Assembly: GCA_963816785.1 (NCBI GenBank)
Contig: CAWFLL010000002.1
Coordinates: forward strand, 620,001 to 684,000
Direction: 5' to 3'
DNA: 64,000 nt
Source of the DNA: VRUE01 sp963816785
GTDB taxonomy: Bacteria > Actinomycetota > Thermoleophilia > Solirubrobacterales > 70-9
Part shown: one piece after another, positions 58,127-64,000 of the stretch
How positions within the stretch are numbered: the first letter of the stretch is position 1
Layout of the letters: every line of letters starts with the position of its first letter
Position numbers and translations under genes: made by a program
The notes under the pieces: generated by a model
Databases searched by the model: none
What the model saw: only the letters and a program-made list of their open reading frames with translations
What the model was told of the DNA's origin: nothing

Positions 58127-59320
58127 TTGAGCAACCGCACGTTCGTGATCGGGGTCGGGATGACCAAGTTCGAGAAGCCCGGCACCAAGGAGGGCGACTA
58201 CCCGGACTGGGCCAAGGAGGCGGGGGAGAGGGCGCTGTCCGACGCCGGCATCTCTTATCAGGACGTCGAGCAGGCCTTCGCCGGCTACTGCTACGGCGAC
58301 TCGACCTACGGCCAGCGGGCGCTCTACCAGCTGGGGCTGACCGGGATCCCGGTCGTCAACGTCAACAACAACTGCTCGACCGGCTCCTCAGCGCTGTTCC
58401 TCGCCCGCCAGGCGGTCAAGGGCGGCCTCGCCGAGTGCGCGCTTGCGGTCGGCTTCGAGAAGATGGAGCCGGGCTCGCTCGGCGTCAAGTACACCGATCG
58501 CACCAACGCCCTCGACAAACACGCGATGCGGATGTTCGAGATCCGCGACCCCGAGCAGTCGCCGCCGGCGCCGCAGATGTTCGGCAACGCCGGTCGCGAC
58601 CACATGGAGAAGTACGGCTCGAACCCCGACCACTACGCCTGGATCGGGTGGAAGAACCACAAGCACTCGGTCAACAACCCCTATGCCCAGTTCCAGGACG
58701 TATATAGCCTCTCGGAGATCAAGGCGGCGAAGATGATCCACGCCCCGCTGACCAAGCTGCAGTGCTCGCCGACCTCCGACGGCTCGGCCTGCGCGATCGT
58801 CGCCTCGGAGAGTTATGTCGACTCGCACGACCTCTGGGGCCAGGCGATCGAGATCGCGGGCCAGTCGATGATCACCGACCTCTCCTCGACCTTTGCCGAG
58901 GACACCGACTGCATGAAGATCGTCGGCTCGGACATGTCGAAGACCGCGGCGCAGCAGGCCTACGCAGAGGCCGAGGTGAGCCCGGATGAGGTCGACGTCT
59001 GCGAGCTGCACGACTGCTTCAGCGCCAACGAGCTGATCACCTATGAAGCGCTCGGGTTCGCCGAGGAGGGGGAGGGCCACAGGCTTGTCGACGAGGAAGC
59101 CACCACCTACGGGGGCAAGGTCGTCGTCAACCCCTCCGGCGGGCTGATTTCGAAGGGCCACCCGCTCGGTGCGACCGGGCTGGCGCAGTGCTCGGAGCTG
59201 ACCTGGCAGCTGCGCGGAGAAGCCGACAAGCGCCAGGTCGACGGGGCCAAGGTGGCCCTCCAACACAACATCGGCCTCGGCGGCGCCGCCGTGGTCACCG
59301 TCTACAAACCGGCCGCCTGA
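58127..59320 (+). CDS. Thiolase-like lipid-transfer protein (SCP-x thiolase family)
   Basis: 397 residues. The nucleophilic Cys is in VNNNCSTGSSALFLARQA, and the C-terminal His/Cys region reads GGLISKGHPLGATGLAQCSE. These match the SCP2-type thiolases that cleave or form acyl-CoA in lipid or steroid side-chain breakdown. The separate SCP2 lipid-binding domain is not fused. TTG at 58127 with AGGAG at 58116-58120. An SDR oxidoreductase follows 26 bases later, so the two may act in one lipid pathway. Confidence 0.9.
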   Translation: MSNRTFVIGVGMTKFEKPGTKEGDYPDWAKEAGERALSDAGISYQDVEQAFAGYCYGDSTYGQRALYQLGLTGIPVVNVNNNCSTGSSALFLARQAVKGGLAECALAVGFEKMEPGSLGVKYTDRTNALDKHAMRMFEIRDPEQSPPAPQMFGNAGRDHMEKYGSNPDHYAWIGWKNHKHSVNNPYAQFQDVYSLSEIKAAKMIHAPLTKLQCSPTSDGSACAIVASESYVDSHDLWGQAIEIAGQSMITDLSSTFAEDTDCMKIVGSDMSKTAAQQAYAEAEVSPDEVDVCELHDCFSANELITYEALGFAEEGEGHRLVDEEATTYGGKVVVNPSGGLISKGHPLGATGLAQCSELTWQLRGEADKRQVDGAKVALQHNIGLGGAAVVTVYKPAA

Positions 59321-59346
59321 GGGACGCCGGGATCGAGGAGGTCACG

Positions 59347-60242
59347 ATGGCAAAGGAGCGGCGGTCACTGAGCGGGAAGGTGGTGGCGATCACCGGCGGG
59401 GCGCGCGGGATCGGCAGGGCGACGGCGGAGGCACTGGTCCGCCGCGGCTGCCGGGTCGCGATCGGCGACCTCGACCTGAGCTCGCCGAGCAGACCGCGAG
59501 CGCGCTCGGCGGCGGCGTCGTCGCGCTCGGGGTCGACGTCACCGATAGAGGCTCCTTCACCAGCTTTGTCGATGAGGCCGAGCGCCAGCTCGGGCCGATC
59601 GACGTCCTGATCAACAACGCCGGGATCATGCCGGTGACCCAGCTGGCCGAGGAGAGCGACGCCTCGATCAAGCGCCAGCTCGACATCAACGTCTATGGCG
59701 TGATCATCGGCAGCCAGCTCGCGATCGAGCGGATGCAGCCGCGGGGCACGGGGCACATCGTCAACGTCGCGTCGTCCGCAGGCAAGGTTGGCGTGCCGGG
59801 GATCGCCACCTACTCGGCGACCAAGCACGCTGTGGTCGGGCTGACCGAGTCGATGCGGCTGGAACTGCGGGGCACCGGGATCGAGCTCTCGCTGGTGATG
59901 CCCGTCCTCGTCAACACGGCGCTGACCGAAGGGCTCTCCTCCAAGCGCGGCGTCAGAGAAGTGGAGCCGGAGGACGTCGCCAAGGAGATCGTCGACGCGC
60001 TCGAGCTCGGTCGGTTCGACGTCTTCGTCCCGCGCTCGCTGCGGGCGACGATCGTCTCCGGCGCGCTGCTGCCGCGTCGAGTCCGTGAGGCGGTTGCGCG
60101 GTTCATGGGCGTCGACAAGGTGATGACCGAGGGCAAGGGCGATCGTCGCGCCTACGAGGAGCGGGCTTCGCTCAGCAGGTCGGAGGCGGGCGCCGCCGCC
60201 GGGGAGGCCGAGCCGACCGCGGCTGAGCGCGACGCCGCCTGA
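59347..60242 (+). CDS. SDR-family oxidoreductase, interrupted by a frameshift
   Basis: A short-chain dehydrogenase/reductase of about 297 residues once repaired. The first frame has the cofactor loop ITGGARGIGRATAEAL and AIGDLDL. From about 59481 the frame changes and continues LAEQTASALGGGVVALGVDV, then INNAGIM, the Ser of VNVASSAG and the YSATKHA catalytic pair. One base is missing near 59476-59481. The Arg-rich middle and acidic tail after residue 250 resemble lipid-acting SDRs. Start ATG 59347 with GAGGAGG upstream. Confidence 0.85.
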
Positions 60243-60473
60243 GCGCAGCTCATAGATGAGCCGCGATCGGTCTGGCCCACGGGGCTAGGAAAGGGCGCGG
60301 TTTTTGGGAGAACAGCCAGCGCTTAGGCAGCGCATCCGACTTTCACCACAGCGGCGTGGGGTTAATGTCGGATGCGGCGTTTGCCGGATGAGCTAGGAAG
60401 CGTGCGCCGAGACTTACCGGACTATTCACTCTTTATCGAAACTGGATAAGACTTGATCGAAGGAGCTAATGCC
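60243..60473 (+). other. Structured intergenic region, possible noncoding RNA or leader
   Basis: 231 bases without a credible gene. A perfect 10-bp inverted repeat (CGCATCCGAC at 60331-60340, GTCGGATGCG at 60367-60376) encloses a smaller CCAC/GTGG stem (60346-60349, 60356-60359). Just after the SDR stop, GCTCAT-AG-ATGAGC could form a short hairpin. The end (60423-60460) is markedly AT-rich and leads to the methyltransferase ribosome site. I recognise no known riboswitch or RNA family. Confidence 0.5.
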
Positions 60474-61115
60474 ATGGGCCGGATCTACGACGCGACCTGG
60501 GGGAGGGGCTTCTCCGCACTCTACGACCGCTTCATTGCGGTGTCGGAGGACGCCGGCCTGCGCGAGATGCGGAGGCAGACTCTCGCCGCGGCCAGCGGAC
60601 GGACGATCGACATCGGCAGCGGCACCGGCGCCAACCTCGGTCTGTTCCCCGACGGCGTCACGGAGCTGGTGTTCGCCGAGCCCGGCCCGCACATGATCAG
60701 GAGGCTGCGGCCCAAGGTGCAGGAGGCGGGTCTCACGGCGGAGGTGGTGGAGGCGCCGGCTGAACGGCTCCCGTTCGAGGACTCGAGTTTCGACACCGCC
60801 GTCTTCACGCTCGTCCTCTGCACCGTTCCCGATCCCGCGGCTGCGCTCGCCGAGGTGGCGCGGGTCCTGCGGCCCGGCGGAAGGATGCTCTTCGTCGAGC
60901 ACGTTCGCGCCCAGGATCCCGGAGCCGCGCGCTGGCAGGACCGCCTCGAAAAGCCCTGGCGCTTCTTCGCCGACGGCTGCCACTGCAACCGCGACACCGT
61001 GGCGGCGATCGAAGCCTCCCCGCTGAGGGTCGAGGAGGTGTCCGAGGCCGAGCTGCCGAAGGCGGCGCCGATCGTGCGGCCCCTGGTGCTCGGCAGCGCC
61101 GTCCTCGCCGACTGA
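60474..61115 (+). CDS. Class I SAM-dependent methyltransferase
   Basis: 213 residues. SAM-binding motif I is TIDIGSGTGANLGLFP, the acidic loop is in VFAEPGPHMIRRL, and motif IV/V is FDTAVFTLVLCTVPDPAAAL with VLRPGGRMLFVEHV. It matches the phosphatidylethanolamine/ubiquinone-type (Methyltransf_11) group; the substrate is unknown. GAAGGAG at 60458-60464 favours ATG 60474 over TTG 60453. A long structured leader precedes it. Confidence 0.88.
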   Translation: MGRIYDATWGRGFSALYDRFIAVSEDAGLREMRRQTLAAASGRTIDIGSGTGANLGLFPDGVTELVFAEPGPHMIRRLRPKVQEAGLTAEVVEAPAERLPFEDSSFDTAVFTLVLCTVPDPAAALAEVARVLRPGGRMLFVEHVRAQDPGAARWQDRLEKPWRFFADGCHCNRDTVAAIEASPLRVEEVSEAELPKAAPIVRPLVLGSAVLAD

Positions 61116-61206
61116 CGGGGAGAGATGGTCCTGAACGGGCCCTCTGCCTGAGTCAACGCACGATAATGACGGTTATGTGAACCTGGATCGATTCGGCCGC
61201 GCCGGA

Positions 61207-61968
61207 TCAGCCCGCCCCGTCGATCGCGGCTTCGAATTCCTCGAGCGTGCCCGCTTCGATCGGTTCCAGCCCGTTCGTGGCCGGGCCCTCGACCGCAAAC
61301 GACGGCGTCCCCCCGAACCCGAGGCGTTCCGCCTCACCGCCGGTGCGCCGCGCCGTGGCGCGGGCCTGCTGGCTGCCACGGTCCTGGTCCCAGCGGGCGA
61401 TGTCGGCGACTCCAGCCCCTTCCGCGATCGAGGTGAGGAAATCGTCGGTTATGTAACCCGAGTGCTCGATCCCCTGGTTCCTGTAGAAGAGCTCGATGAA
61501 GTTCCAGCCGCGGCCCTGTTCGCCGGCCGCGATCGCCGCCTCCGCCGCGGTTTCCGATTCCGGGCCGAGGATCGCCCAATTGCGGAACTCGATCCGGGCT
61601 GCGCCGCTGCGCACCTTCGAGGCGATCAGGTCGGGCAGCACCTTCTCGGCGAAGTCCCTGCAAATCGGGCATTGAAGATCACCAAACTCAACAAGGGTGA
61701 CCTTCGCGCTCGGCCTTCCCAGCACCAGCGCCCGCTGCGGGATGCCCTTCAGATCGGTTTCGACTTCGGTGACGGCCTCGAGGCTGCTGTCGCCGCCGTC
61801 GGTCTGGCTCTGGCTGAGGACGACGAGCACCGCGACCGCCACGATCGCCAGGAAGGCCGCGGCGCTGCCGAGCTTGATCAGGCGCTGCCGGCGCTCGCTC
61901 GCGCCGGCGTCGGATTCGCGCTGCAGGCGCTCCTCGCGCCGCTTTTCCCGTTCCTTCTTCGCGCTCAT
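61207..61968 (-). CDS. DsbA-like thioredoxin-fold oxidase, membrane-anchored
   Basis: 253 residues from ATG at 61968. A basic N-terminus (KKEREKRREERL) precedes one helix (about 34-52). The extracytoplasmic DsbA-type domain has the CPIC active site in FGDLQCPICRDFAEKVLP and the cis-Pro segment in GFGGTPSFAVEGPA. It forms disulfides in secreted proteins. The upstream VKOR gene overlaps by four bases and would reoxidise it, so the pair replaces DsbA/DsbB. The longer frame upstream is inside the VKOR gene. Confidence 0.92.
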   Translation of the reverse strand: MSAKKEREKRREERLQRESDAGASERRQRLIKLGSAAAFLAIVAVAVLVVLSQSQTDGGDSSLEAVTEVETDLKGIPQRALVLGRPSAKVTLVEFGDLQCPICRDFAEKVLPDLIASKVRSGAARIEFRNWAILGPESETAAEAAIAAGEQGRGWNFIELFYRNQGIEHSGYITDDFLTSIAEGAGVADIARWDQDRGSQQARATARRTGGEAERLGFGGTPSFAVEGPATNGLEPIEAGTLEEFEAAIDGAG

Positions 61969-62423
61969 GCTGGAGCACCAACGTATCGAAGCATGCGGAG
62001 CGCGTTCAGCCCGAAGAGGACCGTCATCAGGGCCGCGCTGACCAGGCACCACTGGCAGATCGCGTCGATCACGAACAGCTCCAGGTAGGTCAGGTAGACG
62101 CTGAAGCCGAAGCCGGTCAGGGCGAGCGCGAAGCCGCCCATGCGAGCGCCGTCTCCTCGCAGGATCGCGGTCGCCAGCAGGAGGACGTAGCCGACGATCC
62201 CGATCACCGCGACGTTGATCCCCGCCAGCTCCGAGTAGGGGCTGTTGGAGACCGTCTCGCAGCCGCTGCTGCCGGCGAGGCAGGCCGGCGCCCCGCCGTC
62301 GGCCTCGGCGATCGCGATGTAGGTCGCGACGCCGATGCCGAACGCCGCGACGAACGTGGCGGCGCCCCGCAGCGTCCCCTCGCTGGGTGCGGACATCAGA
62401 CGACTCGCTCGCTCCGCGCTCAT
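61965..62423 (-). CDS. Vitamin K epoxide reductase family protein (DsbB-like)
   Basis: 152 residues with four helices. The loop cysteine is in GSSGCETVSNSPYSELAGI, and the CxxC is in DAICQWCLVSAALMTV. VKOR homologues pass electrons from DsbA-like oxidases to quinones. The first nine residues, MSAERASRL, are encoded by a sequence matching the dispersed repeat (ATGAGCGCGGAGCGAGC), so the true start may be the ATG at 62396. Its stop overlaps the DsbA-like start (ATGA). Confidence 0.9.
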   Translation of the reverse strand: MSAERASRLMSAPSEGTLRGAATFVAAFGIGVATYIAIAEADGGAPACLAGSSGCETVSNSPYSELAGINVAVIGIVGYVLLLATAILRGDGARMGGFALALTGFGFSVYLTYLELFVIDAICQWCLVSAALMTVLFGLNALRMLRYVGAPA

Positions 62424-62442
62424 CGTCGCGAGCCTATGGGTT

Positions 62443-62456
62443 CCGCCTGTAGGCGG
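62443..62456. terminator. Short hairpin between VKOR and PRC-barrel genes
   Basis: CCGCCT-GT-AGGCGG, a perfect 6-bp stem with a two-base loop. It lies just after the stop of the PRC-barrel gene (62458-62460, minus strand) and upstream of the VKOR start. A weak terminator is possible, but there is no T-tract. Confidence 0.35.
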
Positions 62457-62457
62457 G

Positions 62458-62862
62458 CTAAATGCCGCCAGGGGATCCCGCTATCCGCGTTTCCAGCTGC
62501 CGCCGCCGAACATCCGGCTGAGGCGGCCGGCACGCGCGGTTTGGCCTGAACTTCGCGTGGCCCTTCTCGGGCGGGCCGAGCTGTTTCGCCTCCTCCGAGC
62601 TCAGGTTCAGGGTGACGGCCCGCTCGGCGGTGCGGTCGACCTCGGGGGCGTCGGCGAACCGCGACTGCCCGCCGGAGTCCCTGAAGACGACGCCGTCGAA
62701 GATGTGCTCGCGGTAGTTGTCGAGCATCGTCTCGACCCGGCCGACCTCGACCCCGTCGGAGCCATAGACCGGCGTTCCCGGCGGCACCGCCGAGTAGTGA
62801 ACCGAGTGACCCTCATCGACCATCGGCCAAGCGTAGATGATCGCCTCCCGAATCCCAATCAC
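62458..62862 (-). CDS. PRC-barrel-like protein
   Basis: 134 residues from GTG at 62862, which overlaps the upstream hydrolase stop as GTGA; ATG at 62823 would remove 13 residues. The domain (about 25-95) has YSAVPPGTPVYGSDGVEVGR, FDGVVFRDSGG and AVTLNLSSEEAKQL, the small beta-barrel pattern of PRC-like proteins in actinobacteria. The tail is Arg/Pro-rich. Such barrels mediate RNA or protein contacts; this one's role is unknown. Confidence 0.7.
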   Translation of the reverse strand: MIGIREAIIYAWPMVDEGHSVHYSAVPPGTPVYGSDGVEVGRVETMLDNYREHIFDGVVFRDSGGQSRFADAPEVDRTAERAVTLNLSSEEAKQLGPPEKGHAKFRPNRACRPPQPDVRRRQLETRIAGSPGGI

Positions 62863-63702
62863 TCGGCGACTGCGCCGACCTCGGCGCAAAACGCGGCGAT
62901 CTCCCGCGAGAGCCTGCCGCCCTGCCAGGCCAGCGGCGACTCGCCCTCCTCCTCGCCGACCAGGCGGGCCTGCGGCAGGTGCTCGGCGTAGGCCTCGGCC
63001 ACCTCGCGGGGATGGCCGGGGTCGGCGGCGTCGTGGCTGGCGACGACGAGCGCCGGCACCTCGAGCGAGTCGAGGTCGGTGAGCGGGCCGAACGGCCTCG
63101 AGCGCGATACCTGCCGAAGTGCCTCGACCAGGGCCTCGGGATGGCGGTGAAGCAGCATCCGTTCGCGCGTGATCCGCAGCGCGGTCTCGCGCCAGGCCGG
63201 GTCGGTCTGCTGGCGCCTGTCCACGTATTCGACGAAGCCGTCGACCCCACCGTCCTCGAGCGCGGCGGCGAGCCCGTCCCAGTACTCGAGCCTCTCCTCC
63301 GGGATCTCCCCTGCGTAGACCGGGCCGATCACGACCAGGCCGGCCAGGCGCTCGGGATGGCGAAGCGCATAGGCGACCGCGGTGTGGGCGCCCATCGAGT
63401 GGCCGCCGAGGACGAACCGCCCCTTGCCGACCGTCGCGGCGACGACCGACTCGAGGTCGGCGACCAGCTCCGGGTATCCATAGCCCTGGCCGGCCGGGGC
63501 AGGGTCGGACTCGCCGTGGCCGCGGGCGTCGTAGGTGACGACCGTATGTCCGGCGCGCTCCAGGACCCGCGATCCGTGGACCACGTAGCGCCGGGTCGCC
63601 GTGATCCCGTGGCAGAGGACGATCGGGGAGCCCTCCCCCGCTGTGCTCACCGCGGATCGCAAGTCCGTCGCCGGCTGTGAAGGGGACCGGCTCGGCGGGC
63701 AT
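62859..63702 (-). CDS. Alpha/beta hydrolase, frameshifted in a C/G-run
   Basis: About 280 residues if repaired. The N-terminal strand FTAGDGLAIRGEHSG is read from ATG 63702 in one frame. From about 63635 the fold continues in another frame with IVLCHGITATRR (oxyanion loop), the nucleophile elbow GGHSMGAH, and a late acid in VVASHDAADPGHP. A final His is not obvious. The run of five C at 63635-63639 (G on the coding strand) with one extra base explains the break. TTG at 63662 could give a 267-residue product. It overlaps the PRC-barrel gene and the peroxiredoxin gene. Confidence 0.8.
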
Positions 63703-64000
63703 CAGCCCACCGCGGCGAGTGCCTGTTCGATGTCCCCGACCGACTGATAGGTGGCCCCGGTCCGTGAGGTCTGCCGGTGGCGGACGATTCCCCCACCGTC
63801 GATGACGAAGATCGAGCGCATCACGTAGGAGCCGCCCGACGTCGTCGGCATCCCGACGACCTTGGCGAGGGGCGACGCCCACCCGACCACCCCGTAGAGC
63901 CTGCTGACCGCGAGGTCCTCGTCGGCGAGCAGCGGCAGGTTCAGCTCCTGCTCCTGCGTCCAGCGCTCGTGCGAGGAGACCGACTGCGGCGAGATGCCGA
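63702..64000 (-). CDS. Peroxiredoxin (AhpC/TSA or Bcp type), C-terminal part
   Basis: Only about 98 C-terminal residues are in the window; the gene runs past the right edge. GISPQSVSSHERWTQEQELN, then LPLLADEDLAVSRLYGVVGW and SIFVIDGGGIVRH are typical of 1-Cys/Bcp-type peroxiredoxins, in which VSSH follows the conserved strand. The peroxidatic Cys would lie outside the window. It reduces peroxides using thioredoxin. The stop TGA shares a base with the hydrolase ATG (TGATG). Confidence 0.88.
   Translation of the reverse strand, partial: GISPQSVSSHERWTQEQELNLPLLADEDLAVSRLYGVVGWASPLAKVVGMPTTSGGSYVMRSIFVIDGGGIVRHRQTSRTGATYQSVGDIEQALAAVG

Noticed and set aside
60360..60400. Resemblance of GTCGGATGCGGCG to enterobacterial REP/BIME sequence
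   Set aside because: Only a short string matches, the paired half is absent, and the organism is an actinobacterium; chance similarity.
1..64000. CRISPR arrays, prophage, insertion sequences or integrases
   Set aside because: No regularly spaced repeats, transposase motifs or terminal inverted repeats were seen; apart from the two DUF559 genes the window reads as chromosomal core with local rearrangements.

Overview
The window is GC-rich (about two thirds or more by eye) and densely packed. Many genes start with GTG or TTG and many neighbours overlap by 1-4 bases. Gene content and order point to a high-GC actinobacterium, and a deep lineage such as Thermoleophilia/Solirubrobacterales seems most likely. 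The supporting signs are a coaE gene behind an acidic-tailed (probably rpsA) gene end, panC-panD-panB, a redox-sensing rex, VKOR plus a DsbA-like oxidase, two TrkA proteins beside APC permeases, solitary AbiEi/DUF559 proteins, and a GAAC-N4-GTTC SOS box at uvrA. The lineage is an inference; no rRNA is present to confirm it.

Layout: 1-7.1 kb, coaE, a lytic transglycosylase, an MFS exporter, a DoxX-like protein, uvrB and an MmgE/PrpD protein. 7.1-9.7 kb, a VOC protein, a response-regulator remnant lacking most of its receiver, a thioredoxin-fold protein and an AbiEi/DUF559 protein. 9.7-18.4 kb, uvrA with a LexA-type box, a zinc metallopeptidase, a complete sugar ABC importer, a ROK kinase and an acyltransferase. 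18.4-25.9 kb, the pantothenate genes, a type 4 uracil-DNA glycosylase, the t6A cluster tsaE/tsaB/rimI/tsaD, a glutaredoxin-like protein and rex. 25.9-30.7 kb, a YbdK-type ligase, a K+-independent H+-pyrophosphatase, a plastocyanin-like lipoprotein and a second AbiEi/DUF559 protein. 30.7-38.5 kb, an apparent operon of a flavin oxidase, two APC permeases with C-terminal Usp domains, two TrkA proteins and an FAD reductase, followed by tRNA-Gln. 38.6-49.8 kb, lipoproteins, a heterodimeric ABC exporter, a kelch protein, GtrA, a divergent LeuRS-like protein, CcdA and a flavoprotein. 49.8-58.0 kb, a complete but rearranged Kdp potassium system. 58.1-64 kb, a thiolase, an SDR, an unexplained structured gap, a methyltransferase, DsbA/VKOR, a PRC-barrel protein, a hydrolase and a partial peroxiredoxin.

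Two themes stand out. The first is potassium: the APC/TrkA operon and the Kdp locus both carry Usp domains of one apparent subfamily, marked by a shared 'VP..LPLD' segment. The Kdp locus also has a split KdpD, the order A-C-B, and an extra 26-residue membrane peptide before kdpF. The second is thiol and redox chemistry: CcdA, DsbA/VKOR, a thioredoxin, a glutaredoxin, a peroxiredoxin and Rex.

Five genes (tsaB, kelch, kdpB, SDR, hydrolase) are each interrupted by a single-base frame change, two of them in G/C runs. Sequencing or assembly error is the simplest common explanation. No gene-free stretch exceeds about 300 bases; the longest is 60243-60473.
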